Shown: positions 1 to 8,515, numbered from the stretch's first letter. The stretch is DNA of 64,000 nt from Deltaproteobacteria bacterium IMCC39524 (GCA_029667085.1 JARUHJ010000002.1:186001-250000), one strand, 5' to 3'. Numbers and translations are program-made. The notes: generated from the letters alone by a model not told the origin.

Positions 1-729
1 GGCGGTGATGGAGCTGATAATATGGACGGCGGCTTGAATACTGACGGACTTGACATAGCGAGCTATGCCCACGCTTCGGGAGACGTTATCGTTGACCTTT
101 CGATCTCTGGTATTCAGGACACCGGCTCCGCCGGTTCAGATACCCTGAATAACTTCGAAGGCTTACAAGGCTCGAGTTTTAATGACGATTTGACCGGTGA
201 TGATTTTAGTAACTGGATCGACGGCGGCGCTGGCAACGACACCATCGATGGCGGCGCTGGTAACGACACCCTCCACGGCGGCGCTGGCGATGACATCTTG
301 CATGTCTCTGCTGTCCCGGCTAACGTGCCAGGCCTTGTTGACGGTGGGAGTGGGAGCGAGGTCGACGGTGACACTCTGGTGCTGCATGACCTGGTTCATG
401 AGAATGTCGTTGCGTACGATTTTACTGAGATTGCCGGGGCGGATGGGCGACTGGTTGATCTTGAAATTCTCGATATCAGAGGTGATGGTGCCAATACTCT
501 GATTGCGATTACCGGTCAGGATGTACAAAACATGGTGGACGACGGTGTTACATCGAAGTTGATCGTTAAGGCAGATAACGGCGATGAACTCGATCTCACT
601 GCCTTTGGCCCGGGGGAGATCTGTACCCCAGATGCCACTCTTCCTAACCCGGATGCCGTTACAACGTATACAATTACTGACACAGATTCGAATCCTCTAG
701 CTACGATTGAATGGCATGCCGCCGTGTAA
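1..729 (+). CDS. RTX-type calcium-binding repeat protein, C-terminal part (5' truncated by window)
   Basis: The reading frame is open from base 1, so the real start lies upstream and only about the last 242 residues are visible. Near codons 77-100 there are glycine- and aspartate-rich nonapeptides of the GGAGNDTxD kind, the calcium-binding RTX repeat of proteins exported by type I secretion. They are followed by about 140 acidic residues without repeats, where type I substrates carry an uncleaved C-terminal secretion signal. No cysteine-rich or catalytic motif is visible except one Cys near the end. A type I ABC exporter lies two genes downstream, so this is probably its substrate: a large secreted or surface adhesin-like protein or an enzyme. 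The activity cannot be told from this fragment. The family call is firm; export by the neighbouring exporter is inference. Confidence 0.85.
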   Translation, partial: GGDGADNMDGGLNTDGLDIASYAHASGDVIVDLSISGIQDTGSAGSDTLNNFEGLQGSSFNDDLTGDDFSNWIDGGAGNDTIDGGAGNDTLHGGAGDDILHVSAVPANVPGLVDGGSGSEVDGDTLVLHDLVHENVVAYDFTEIAGADGRLVDLEILDIRGDGANTLIAITGQDVQNMVDDGVTSKLIVKADNGDELDLTAFGPGEICTPDATLPNPDAVTTYTITDTDSNPLATIEWHAAV

Positions 730-752
730 AGGCTTCGATCCGCCAGGAGAGC

Positions 753-2006
753 ATGAACGTCCTTTTTGCCCATCAAAATTTCCCGGGTCAGTTCAAACAC
801 CTGGCACCACACGTGGCGGCCGACCCAAACAACCGGGTCGTGGCTTTACACATCAATTCTGCACCCAGGCTGCCGGGTGTCGAAATGGTGAGTTACTCTC
901 CAGAAAGAGGCACGACGCCAAAAATACACCCCTGGGTCTCGGACCTGGAAACCAAGGTTATCCGCGGCGAGGCGGCCTGCCGAGCGGCTAAAAGACTGAA
1001 GCAGTCAGGATTTAACCCGGATGTCATCGTTGCTCATCCTGGTTGGGGCGAGAGCTTGTTCTTGAAAGATGTCTGGCCGAACGCCAAACTTGGGATTTAT
1101 TGCGAATACTACTACCAGGCCGAGGGTGGAGACGTTAATTTTGACCCGGAGTTTTCCAGAGGTGAAAACGATGATCCTTGCCGCATTCGCCTGAAGAATG
1201 CTTTTTATGCCTTGCAGATGGCAGAGGTAAAGGCAGGTCTTTCTCCCACACACTGGCAGCGTTCCACCTTTCCAGAGCCGTTCCGCAATAGAATCAGCGT
1301 GGTCCATGATGGGATTGATACCAACTCTGTACGTCCTGACCCCAATTCCACTTTGCAACTTAAAACCAGGGGAGGGGACGACTTCACGTTGACCAAAAAT
1401 GATGAAATCATCACTTTTGTCAATCGTAACCTGGAGCCTTATCGTGGTTACCATATCTTTATGCGGGCACTGCCGAAAATCCTGCAAGAAAGGCCCCGTG
1501 CGCGCGTCTTGATCGTTGGCGGAGATGACACAAGTTACGGACAGAAACCCGAACAATCGGGTGTTTCTAAGTCTAAAGGAAAAAGTTGGAAGCAAATTTT
1601 TCTGGATGAAGTCAGTCCTGAACTCGATTTAAGCAGAGTGCATTTTCTTGGTAAACTTCCTTACCGGCAGTATCTTGATCTTTTGCAACTATCGACCGTG
1701 CATGTTTACTTGACTTACCCCTTTGTGTTGAGTTGGAGTCTGTTAGAAGCCATGAGCACAGGGTGCTCCATCGTGGCAAGTGATACCGCCCCGGTTCGAG
1801 AGGCGGTTCATCACAATGAAACGGGCAGATTGGTGGACTTTTTCGATGTTGATGGCTTGGCTGAAAATGTCATTGAACTCTGCCAAAAACCTGATGAACG
1901 TCTACGGCTTGGAGCTGCTGCCAGGACTTTTGCGGTCGAACACTACGACCTGTCCAAAATTTGCTTGCCAGGGCAACTGAGATGGCTGGAAGATTTAGCT
2001 GGATGA
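753..2006 (+). CDS. Glycosyltransferase, GT4-like (family 1 group)
   Basis: This 417-residue protein begins MNVLFAHQNFPGQFKHL, a recognisable opening of a GT4-type glycosyltransferase subgroup with an N-terminal Rossmann domain. The C-terminal half has the nucleotide-sugar-binding fold, including HFLGKLPYRQYLDLL, a serine-rich turn, and the SLLEAMSTGCSIVASDTAPVREAV segment, where the conserved EA(M)xxG and the ExxxxxxxE-like region bind the donor. The ATG at 753 is chosen because CAGGAGA sits just upstream and the protein then starts at the conserved motif; the longer frame from 711 would overlap the preceding gene. It lies 23 bases after the RTX gene and just before the exporter, so it may glycosylate the secreted protein or build a surface polysaccharide. 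Acceptor and sugar are unknown. Confidence 0.85.
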   Translation: MNVLFAHQNFPGQFKHLAPHVAADPNNRVVALHINSAPRLPGVEMVSYSPERGTTPKIHPWVSDLETKVIRGEAACRAAKRLKQSGFNPDVIVAHPGWGESLFLKDVWPNAKLGIYCEYYYQAEGGDVNFDPEFSRGENDDPCRIRLKNAFYALQMAEVKAGLSPTHWQRSTFPEPFRNRISVVHDGIDTNSVRPDPNSTLQLKTRGGDDFTLTKNDEIITFVNRNLEPYRGYHIFMRALPKILQERPRARVLIVGGDDTSYGQKPEQSGVSKSKGKSWKQIFLDEVSPELDLSRVHFLGKLPYRQYLDLLQLSTVHVYLTYPFVLSWSLLEAMSTGCSIVASDTAPVREAVHHNETGRLVDFFDVDGLAENVIELCQKPDERLRLGAAARTFAVEHYDLSKICLPGQLRWLEDLAG

Positions 2007-2054
2007 TAATAATCTGCTTCTTTAATCTCCTTGTTGAGAGTAATAATCCTCTTT

Positions 2055-4136
2055 ATGGCTGATAGCTTGCCTCACATAGAAGAAAACATTGATCAGGGTG
2101 CGGGGCTGAGCGGGCAAGCAGTCTTGGCCGCCGTGTCATCGCTGTGTGCTCTCGACCCTGCCGCCGCAGCACAGCTGAAAAAGGGTTGCCTTCGGCTTGT
2201 CTCTTCGGAAGATTGGCCCGCTGAAATTGTACGGCTTGAGCGATTAGGTCTCTCTGCCAGACGTTTTAACGGAGCACTGCAAGATGCATTGAACCTCGCC
2301 GGGGATCTCGTTCTGCTGCGCGATGCCGAAAGCGATTTTTTGCTGCTGCATCGCATGGAGCAGCGTTGGCAGTACCTGACTGCAGATGGAACGCCCTCGT
2401 CAGTAGAAGTGTCCCTTGACGGTACAAATGAGGTTGAGGCCGTCATCCTGAACATACCGCAGGCTATTGATAAGTCCAGCGGATTTGCCTCTCTGGCGGC
2501 CTTATGGCCCGAACTCCGAGCGGCCTGGGCAGAAGTCGGTATCGCCAGTGTTTTTATCAACTCCGGCCAGTTGCTGCTGCCTGTTTTCGCACTTCTGATC
2601 TATGACAAAATTGCCCAGAACGGGCTGTTTGAGACCTTGTGGGCGCTGGTCTTCGGCATGGGGCTTTACCTGCTGACCGATGCCGGAATGCGTTTGGTGC
2701 GAAGCTGGACCACGGAACGCATCAGTGTCGACCAGACCCTGCGCAGCGATGAACGCCTCTGGTCCAAACTGGTCGCCCAGGTTGACCTGCCTCCGGGTGG
2801 TTTCCCCCGTTTTCTGTCCAACTATCGTGACCTGACCCTGTCACGTGATTTTGTCTCTTCCAGCTACCTGCTGTCGATTGCCGATATCCCCTTCCTTCTG
2901 CTTTACCTCGGCGTGATTGGATTCATCGCCTGGCCGCTGATGGTCGCTGCCACAGTGCTGGTGATTATCTTTTCAGGAACGGGTTTTATCCTGTACTCCC
3001 GGCAAAAGAACCTGTCCAAAGAAGCCGAACAGAAAAATACCGTTAAGCTGTCGTTTATGGGAGAAACCCTGGGATGCCTCGATGTCGTCCGCACTGCTCC
3101 CGGAGCGGGTGTCTTCCTGCGTGGCTGGCGTGGCCTGGCGGAACAGTCAGCGAATTTCGATACAAAAAAACGTTTGGCGATACACCAGATGGGCATGCTC
3201 TCTGCGGCGATGCAAACGGTTACGACCGTCGTTATCTTAACCACGGGGGTCTACCTGATTAACGCTCAGCTGTTGAGCATTGGCCAGCTGATAGCCTGTA
3301 ACCTGTTGGCGGGGCGTGCTATGGCGCTGGTCGCTTCTTTGTATGCTGTTACGGGGAAATGGCAGGATTTCAAACGTGCCGCGGCGAGCATGGATACCAG
3401 CCTGGAAGAGGTTGAAGAACGTGAATGCACTCCCCGGCCGGATATCTCCTGCCATATCTCAGTACTGGGGATCGGTAAGCATTATGAGGATCGTCCCCCT
3501 GCACTCGAGACCGTATCGTTCGCCGTTACTCCAGGTGAGAGGATTGCCTTGTTGGGGAAACCTGGGGCCGGTAAGTCAACCCTTCTCCGCTGCCTTGCCG
3601 GACTCTCTCGTCCGGATACGGGGCAGATCCTGATCGACGGTCTGGCTCTGGACGACATCTCGCGTTTTGATCGGGTTAAATGGCTGGCCTATAAGGCACA
3701 GGACCCAGCTGTCTTTGCCGGAACCCTTGAAGATAATTTGCGAATTTCCGGGTGTAAGGATACAGAACGTTTTACCGAGGCGATCTGGGCTTCCGGTTTG
3801 GAAAGTGAATTTAAAAGCGGGCGTATGTCTTTGGGGATGCAGTTAGCTGAACGTGGCAATAACCTCTCCGGCGGTCAACGGCAGAAGGTGGCGCTGGCGC
3901 GGGTGTTTGCCCAGCCGAGTCGCATCCTGCTTCTGGATGAGCCGACCCTTGGGCTGGATCCTGAAAGTGAGCGGATGCTGGCCGAACGTCTGCCGAAGCT
4001 TGTGGGCAGTTCCGACGTACTGATCATGACAACACACAGCCCGATCATGCTGGCGACAGTCCAGCGTATTATTGCTCTTGACGGTGGCCGTGTGGTTGCG
4101 GATGGCCCGCGTGAAAAGCTGTTAAAAATTTCATAG
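2055..4136 (+). CDS. Type I secretion ABC exporter (permease-ATPase fusion)
   Basis: This 693-residue half-transporter moves proteins from the cytoplasm through the inner membrane, working with a membrane fusion protein and an outer-membrane channel. In order it has an N-terminal domain of about 150 residues resembling the degenerate C39-peptidase-like domain of LapB/RtxB-type exporters, a six-helix membrane domain (about residues 170-430), and an ATPase domain. The ATPase has Walker A GKPGAGKST at about 501-509, the NNLSGGQRQ signature and Walker B ILLLDEPT at about 624-631, followed by a TTHS switch histidine. The ATG at 2055 is preferred over an upstream TTG at 2031, which has no ribosome site, although GAGAG before 2055 is weak and far. 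The partner fusion protein and TolC-like channel are not downstream; they may be upstream of the window. Confidence 0.85.
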   Translation: MADSLPHIEENIDQGAGLSGQAVLAAVSSLCALDPAAAAQLKKGCLRLVSSEDWPAEIVRLERLGLSARRFNGALQDALNLAGDLVLLRDAESDFLLLHRMEQRWQYLTADGTPSSVEVSLDGTNEVEAVILNIPQAIDKSSGFASLAALWPELRAAWAEVGIASVFINSGQLLLPVFALLIYDKIAQNGLFETLWALVFGMGLYLLTDAGMRLVRSWTTERISVDQTLRSDERLWSKLVAQVDLPPGGFPRFLSNYRDLTLSRDFVSSSYLLSIADIPFLLLYLGVIGFIAWPLMVAATVLVIIFSGTGFILYSRQKNLSKEAEQKNTVKLSFMGETLGCLDVVRTAPGAGVFLRGWRGLAEQSANFDTKKRLAIHQMGMLSAAMQTVTTVVILTTGVYLINAQLLSIGQLIACNLLAGRAMALVASLYAVTGKWQDFKRAAASMDTSLEEVEERECTPRPDISCHISVLGIGKHYEDRPPALETVSFAVTPGERIALLGKPGAGKSTLLRCLAGLSRPDTGQILIDGLALDDISRFDRVKWLAYKAQDPAVFAGTLEDNLRISGCKDTERFTEAIWASGLESEFKSGRMSLGMQLAERGNNLSGGQRQKVALARVFAQPSRILLLDEPTLGLDPESERMLAERLPKLVGSSDVLIMTTHSPIMLATVQRIIALDGGRVVADGPREKLLKIS

Positions 4137-4208
4137 ATCCTTCTTTCCCCGGTATTTAACTCAAACAGGGGGTTGCATTGAAGGCCCCGGATCTACTCTC
4201 TTCGATAT

Positions 4209-4445
4209 CTATACGTTGATCAATTTCACAATCTGCTCTGGCTTGAGCAGTTTCCCCTGAGAAACCAATTGACCGTTGATGGCCAGTCCTGGTGTCGTCA
4301 TGCAACCAAAGGTCATGATCTCATTCAGGTCCGTAACCTTTTCAATTTCAACGGCTTCGCCGAGAGTCACGGCTGCTTCTCTGGCGTTATCAGCGAGGTT
4401 GTTGCACTTGGTGCATCCGGTGCCGAGGATCTGAATTTTCAACAT
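4209..4445 (-). CDS. Small thioredoxin-fold redox-active disulfide protein
   Basis: This 78-residue protein has a GTGCTKCNNL active site (CxxC, about residues 9-15) and a TTPGLAINGQL segment that holds the cis-proline of thioredoxin folds. It matches the short 'redox-active disulfide protein 2' group rather than classical thioredoxin (about 105 residues). An AAGGAG ribosome site precedes the ATG. It lies downstream of an ArsP-like permease and an ArsR regulator on the same strand, an arrangement known for this family. A role in reducing or handling a thiol-reactive metalloid is likely but is inference. A gap of about 290 bases separates it from the permease, so it may have its own transcript. 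Confidence 0.85.
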   Translation of the reverse strand: MLKIQILGTGCTKCNNLADNAREAAVTLGEAVEIEKVTDLNEIMTFGCMTTPGLAINGQLVSQGKLLKPEQIVKLINV

Positions 4446-4556
4446 CTCTTTTCTCCTTAATTCTCTGGTTTCGATCTTTGATCAAATCATTTTTTTTGAG
4501 GGGCTTATTCCCAGCAGCTTTCTGCGTTGTTTAACCTTAAAGAGACAACCTTTTGA

Positions 4557-4656
4557 TTAGCCGCGATGAAGGTCTATTAAGGTCTATGGTTAGAACGAAA
4601 CCTAGAGCCTCTCTTCTTAGCTTGTACAGATTTTCATAAATTCTGATCGCGGCTAA
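4557..4656. repeat. Inverted repeat in the gap between permease and thioredoxin genes
   Basis: A perfect 11-base inverted repeat, TTAGCCGCGAT at 4557-4567 and ATCGCGGCTAA at 4646-4656, brackets 78 bases. Inside it is a short direct repeat (AAGGTCTAT twice) and an imperfect inner hairpin of AGGTCTA against TAGAGCCT. The arms could fold a structured transcript or mark an old insertion. Its function is unknown. No other convincing feature is visible in 4446-4732. Confidence 0.6.
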
Positions 4657-4732
4657 AAATAGTTTCCGATTGTATTGACAACAAAAGGTACAGACTGTTG
4701 ATACCTCATAGTTTGCTGTGAGGTCGTTCATT

Positions 4733-6055
4733 TCAATCAGGAATAAAGCCGTAGATTAAACCCGAGATTGTCGCCATGACAATCACCAACAGAACAAAAA
4801 CGGCTGTCTTTTTGGTTCCCATCACCGAACGGATCACCAACATGTTCGGTAGGCTTAAGGCCGGTCCAGCCAGAAGCAGCGCCAGCGCCGGGCCCTTGCC
4901 CATGCCTGCGCCGATCAACCCTTGCAGGATCGGCACTTCCGTTAAAGTGGCAAAGTACATGAAGGCCCCGACCACTGAGGCGAACAGGTTGGCCCACAGC
5001 GAGTTGCCGCCAACCAGACTTGCAATCCAGCTTGATGGAATCAATCCTTCCTGATCAGGGCGACCGAGCAGCGCGCCGGCGATGAGGACTCCCCAGAACA
5101 GCAGGGGCAGAATTTTTTTAGCAAAATCCCAGCTGGTTTCAAACCATTCCTGCATTTCTCCGTCATTCTTTTTTGACGTTGAGGTCAGAACCGACAGGGC
5201 GATAGTTGCTGCGACAAAAGACAGGGCAGGGTGCTCGGGGAAAACAAAAGCCAACACTACCGCGGGGGTCACTGCAACCAGCATTCTCCATTTGTTGACC
5301 TTGAACCAGGCAACCAGAATCGCCGCCAGTGCCAGGGCAAAGAGCCCTGTAATGGGCCATTTTGCAGCATGAATGATGTGCCAGAGTCCGGTTGGCTCTG
5401 TCGGCCGCCCCCAGTTGGCAAAGACCAGGATGCCGACCATGCTGGCAAAGAAGAGGGCGTTCTGCCACAGGGGGCGGGTGACTTCTGGCTCCGGCATGGC
5501 GGCTGCCGCCGCGACCTTCGCCAACTCTTCTTTGCGAAAGAAAAAATGCATGAGGATACCGATAACAATTGAAAAAGTCACTGCTCCGACTGCCCGCGCA
5601 AGACCCATCTGCGGGCCAAGTACTGAGGCTGTCAGGACAATCGCCAGGATGTTGATGGCAGGGCCGGCATAGAGAAAGGCGCTGGCAGGCCCGAGTCCTG
5701 CTCCCATGCGATAGATCCCGGCGAAGAGTGGCAGGATGGTGCATGAGCAAACAGCCAGGATTCCACCGGAGACAGAAGCGACCCCATAAGCGAGCACTTT
5801 GTTCGCTTTGGGACCAAGATATTTCATGACCGCAGCCTGGCTGACAAAGACACCGACTGCACCGGCAATGAAGAAGGCTGGTACCAGGCAGAGTAAAACA
5901 TGTTCCTGCGCGTACCATTTGACCAGGTGGAGAGACTCCCACAGGGCATTTTCCACTCGCTGTGATTGCTGTAACCAGTCAACCGGGAGGTAGTAGCAGG
6001 CGACAAAGACCGCAATGATTATCGCCAGAGGTTTCCATTCATTCTTCCAGTTCAT
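4733..6055 (-). CDS. ArsP-like permease (DUF318 / YraQ family)
   Basis: This 440-residue polytopic inner-membrane protein has repeated hydrophobic segments spread over its length and two halves that look related. In each half a small-residue-rich AGPA motif follows an amphipathic segment (FLYAGPAINILAIVL and LLLAGPALSLPNMLV). The first half contains VCSCTILPLF, equivalent to the CSC-type motif of ArsP and YraQ permeases. Family members export trivalent organoarsenicals or have unknown substrates. Upstream on the same strand is an ArsR repressor with a metal-binding CVCDL motif, and downstream a thioredoxin-like protein, so metalloid efflux is the best guess. The ATG has only a weak AAGG ribosome site. 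Length is slightly above that of typical ArsP proteins because of a less conserved central linker. Confidence 0.82.
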   Translation of the reverse strand: MNWKNEWKPLAIIIAVFVACYYLPVDWLQQSQRVENALWESLHLVKWYAQEHVLLCLVPAFFIAGAVGVFVSQAAVMKYLGPKANKVLAYGVASVSGGILAVCSCTILPLFAGIYRMGAGLGPASAFLYAGPAINILAIVLTASVLGPQMGLARAVGAVTFSIVIGILMHFFFRKEELAKVAAAAAMPEPEVTRPLWQNALFFASMVGILVFANWGRPTEPTGLWHIIHAAKWPITGLFALALAAILVAWFKVNKWRMLVAVTPAVVLAFVFPEHPALSFVAATIALSVLTSTSKKNDGEMQEWFETSWDFAKKILPLLFWGVLIAGALLGRPDQEGLIPSSWIASLVGGNSLWANLFASVVGAFMYFATLTEVPILQGLIGAGMGKGPALALLLAGPALSLPNMLVIRSVMGTKKTAVFVLLVIVMATISGLIYGFIPD

Positions 6056-6092
6056 GCATTTTTGCCTTGGTGAAGATTGCCTGGCAAAAGCC

Positions 6093-6419
6093 TCAAGATG
6101 GCGTCAGGCAAGCAACCTGTGCCTTTGCCTGCTCCGATAAGACCGATTCTACACAATCAAAAAAGTTCAGAATGCACGGCACTCGCAGTTGGTAGAAAAC
6201 CTGGTTGCCGCGTTTGTCATCGATAACGATCCCCGCTTGCTTAAGTACCGAAAGATGCTTGGAAACGGTCGAGACATCAGCACCGATCATCTCTGTCAGG
6301 TCGCAGACACAACGTTCACCCTGCTCCAGTTCTTCGAGAATGAAAAGCCTGCTTGGATGAGCCATTGCCTTGAGAACTTTCGCGCGGGCGTCGAGTATAG
6401 TTTTGCGCTTTTGATACAT
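6093..6419 (-). CDS. ArsR/SmtB-family metalloregulator
   Basis: This 108-residue winged-helix repressor carries GERCVCDLTEMI, the alpha-3 CVCDL motif whose two cysteines bind arsenite or antimonite in ArsR. The recognition helix VSTVSKHLSVLKQAGIV and the wing (DKRGNQVFYQL) follow it. It should bind as a dimer to its own promoter and release when the cysteines bind a metalloid. A strong AAGGAGG site precedes the ATG. It is the first gene of the permease cassette, 37 bases upstream of it, so it is probably the self-regulated repressor of that operon. A third cysteine in CILNFFDC near the C-terminus could be a further ligand. The exact inducer is not determinable. Confidence 0.9.
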   Translation of the reverse strand: MYQKRKTILDARAKVLKAMAHPSRLFILEELEQGERCVCDLTEMIGADVSTVSKHLSVLKQAGIVIDDKRGNQVFYQLRVPCILNFFDCVESVLSEQAKAQVACLTPS

Positions 6420-6551
6420 GTTGCCTCCTTACTATGTTTGGCATTATGGCCAAATAGCCAACCGTTGGCAAGAGTAAATACTCTTCTCATGCAATAGTCT
6501 GTTTGAAAGGGAGAGAGAGGTTCGAGGATCTTAAGCTAAGGATGTTTAAAT

Positions 6552-6584
6552 AAAAAAACAGCCCCTGAAAATCAGATGCTGTTT
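6552..6584 (-). terminator. Rho-independent terminator downstream of tRNA-Sec
   Basis: Read on the minus strand, AAACAGC pairs with GCTGTTT and an inner CTGA/TCAG pair extends the stem; a run of seven T follows. It lies just after the 3' CCA end of tRNA-Sec and would end the yedF-tRNA transcript. Confidence 0.7.
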
Positions 6585-6590
6585 AGTGTT

Positions 6591-6686
6591 TGGCGGGAGT
6601 AGATGGGAATCGAACCCACCAGGGAGGGGATGCCTCCCCCATCGGTTTTGAAGACCGAGCGCGCCACCAGGCTACGAACTACTCCC
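6591..6686 (-). tRNA. selC: tRNA-Sec (anticodon UCA)
   Basis: The minus strand folds as a 96-nt tRNA with an 8-bp acceptor stem (GGGAGTAG with CTACTCCC), the anticodon loop CTTCAAA giving UCA, a long variable arm (GGGGGAGG against CCCCTCCC), a GTGGG-TTCGATT-CCCAT T-arm and an encoded GCCA tail. An eight-base-pair acceptor, UCA anticodon and long extra arm together define selenocysteine tRNA, so the organism decodes UGA as selenocysteine. The 5' end lies 5 nt after the yedF stop codon, implying co-transcription and release by tRNA processing. selA, selB and selD are not in the window. Confidence 0.95.
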
Positions 6687-6691
6687 GTGTT

Positions 6692-7276
6692 TTAAAGTCT
6701 TATGATATTGCTAGCCCCTTCCAGGGCATTGACCAGTTCAAGCATGTTGGAAATTCTGCCGACGGCCAAGGTTTCTTTCACGTTGAAAAATTCCAGGCAC
6801 AGGCCACACGAAGCAATGTCGACGCCTCTGCTTGCCAGTTCGGCCAGGGGCTCGATCACGTCTGAGCCTCCAACCGTAAGCTTGACGCCGTTGTTGACGA
6901 AGTAAATGGCATCGGGTGAGGTGTCCGACTCGATCAGGGTGAAAATAAAGTTCTTCATCAGGATCTGACCGAGTTTGGCGTCGCCGCGGCCCATTTCGTC
7001 GGAGGCAATAAAAATGACTGTCAGTCCGGGTTTGGTTGTGCCGACATTGGTTTTTTCAGGTGCCGCGCCAGGAGTCAGGCTGATCTCAAAGGTCGCTTCA
7101 GCTTGAATGACGCTCGCTGTGTACCCGAGGCTCTTTGCCAGTCGCTTGACGTTATCTCTGGAGACATCATCATCAACCAGTACTTTAAAAGTACGATCCG
7201 GTTGTGCCAGCATCAGCTTGCGGGTCTGTACGACCGGTTGAGGGCATTGCTGCCCGCGACAATCAAGTATTTCCAT
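6692..7276 (-). CDS. yedF: Selenium metabolism protein YedF
   Basis: This 194-residue protein joins an N-terminal TusA/SirA-like domain (MEILDCRGQQCPQPVVQTRKLM, with the CPQP motif of sulfur carriers) to a C-terminal DsrE-like domain containing the conserved cysteine segment DIASCGLCLEFFNV. This two-domain architecture is the YedF family, whose genes track with selenium use. It is proposed to take part in selenium handling, but no biochemical step is proven. The ATG at 7276 is chosen over an upstream TTG because AAGGAGG is placed seven bases before it. tRNA-Sec directly downstream, apparently on the same transcript, strongly supports the selenium assignment. Confidence 0.92.
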   Translation of the reverse strand: MEILDCRGQQCPQPVVQTRKLMLAQPDRTFKVLVDDDVSRDNVKRLAKSLGYTASVIQAEATFEISLTPGAAPEKTNVGTTKPGLTVIFIASDEMGRGDAKLGQILMKNFIFTLIESDTSPDAIYFVNNGVKLTVGGSDVIEPLAELASRGVDIASCGLCLEFFNVKETLAVGRISNMLELVNALEGASNIIRL

Positions 7277-7450
7277 TCTGCCTCCTTGCAAAGCGACATC
7301 ATAATAGTTGGATTATGTAATATTGACAAGAGCATTTAAGATTTTCTCACGTTAAATTGTTGCATTCTTGCTGTCAGAGTCAAGTCCGCTTGACTCGGTT
7401 TGAAACCGCCTTTAAACTCGCGGACATCTTTTGACAGGGTGATTCATTTT

Positions 7451-8515
7451 ATGAGACGTAGCACGCGTAAAATTCAGGTCGGTTCAGTGGCGGTCGGCGG
7501 CGACGCACCGGTTTCGGTGCAGTCGATGTGCAACACCGATACCCGGGATGTGGTGGCGACCTCTGCACAGGTTGAAGCCCTGGCCGCGGCCGGTTGTGAA
7601 ATCGTGCGCTGCGCCGTTCCTGACGAAGTTGCTGCAGAAGCGCTTGCTTCAATCTGCAAGCAAAGCCGTATCCCCATGATCGCCGATATCCATTTCGATT
7701 ATCGGCTGGCGCTGATGTCACTGCAAGCCGGAGTGGATGGCTTGCGTTTGAACCCGGGCAATATCGGCGAGCGTTGGAAAGTCGAAGAAGTTGTTAGGGC
7801 CTGTGTCGATCGTTCTGTGCCGATTCGTATTGGTGTGAACGCTGGCTCCCTTGAGAAAGAATTGCTCGAGAAGTATGGACATCCAACGGCCGAAGCGATG
7901 GTGGAGAGCGCTCTTGGTCACATTCGTATCCTGGAAGAGCTGAATTACCAGGAGATCAAGGTCAGTCTAAAATCCTCCGATGTGCGTCGTACCGTTGCTG
8001 CTTACCGCCTGCTCTCTGAACAGGTCGATTATCCTCTGCATATTGGCGTAACTGAAGCCGGCACGACCTGGAGCGGCACGATCAAGAGCGCTGTCGGGCT
8101 TGGGGCTCTGCTTTACGATGGTATTGGTGACACTCTGCGGGTGTCTCTGACCGGGGACCCGGTTGAAGAGGTGCGGGTCGGTTGGGAGATTCTCAAGAGT
8201 CTTGAACTGCGAGAACGCGGACCGGTCTTCATCAGTTGCCCGACCTGTGGGCGTTGCCAGATTGATCTGATTCAGGTTGCTGAAGAAGTTGAGCAACGTC
8301 TGCACGACCTGCCATGCAAAATCAGTATTGCGGTGATGGGCTGCGTGGTGAATGGCCCTGGCGAGGCACGTGAAGCGGACCTTGGAATTGCCGGAGGCAA
8401 AGGGCAGGGGCTGCTCTTCCGCAAAGGTGAGGTGATTCGCAAGGTGCCGCAGGCTGAACTTGCCGATGCGCTGGTTGAGGAGGCTTTGCTCCTGGCTGCA
8501 CAGCAAGGTCATTAA
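7451..8515 (+). CDS. ispG: 4-hydroxy-3-methylbut-2-enyl diphosphate synthase (IspG/GcpE)
   Basis: IspG converts methylerythritol cyclodiphosphate to HMBPP, the penultimate step of the MEP isoprenoid route, using a [4Fe-4S] cluster. The protein is 354 residues. The opening RRSTRKIQVGSVAVGG and QSMCNTDT are family hallmarks of the TIM-barrel half. The cluster ligands are Cys263 and Cys266 (CPTCGRC) and Cys298 (MGCVVNGPGEA), with the same spacing as in the E. coli enzyme. The ATG at 7451 is preferred to a TTG at 7400, because AGGGTGA lies before it and alignment to the family starts there. No separate promoter stands out in the 158-base gap before it. Confidence 0.95.
   Translation: MRRSTRKIQVGSVAVGGDAPVSVQSMCNTDTRDVVATSAQVEALAAAGCEIVRCAVPDEVAAEALASICKQSRIPMIADIHFDYRLALMSLQAGVDGLRLNPGNIGERWKVEEVVRACVDRSVPIRIGVNAGSLEKELLEKYGHPTAEAMVESALGHIRILEELNYQEIKVSLKSSDVRRTVAAYRLLSEQVDYPLHIGVTEAGTTWSGTIKSAVGLGALLYDGIGDTLRVSLTGDPVEEVRVGWEILKSLELRERGPVFISCPTCGRCQIDLIQVAEEVEQRLHDLPCKISIAVMGCVVNGPGEAREADLGIAGGKGQGLLFRKGEVIRKVPQAELADALVEEALLLAAQQGH

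Noticed and set aside
4537-4731. 64-codon minus-strand frame after the permease
   Set aside because: No ribosome site, no recognisable domain, and it spans an inverted repeat, so a noncoding role is more likely.
5163-5942. 259-codon minus-strand frame overlapping the ArsP-like permease in another frame
   Set aside because: The permease frame has intact membrane motifs; this one is rich in Arg, Cys and Pro and looks like a frame shadow.
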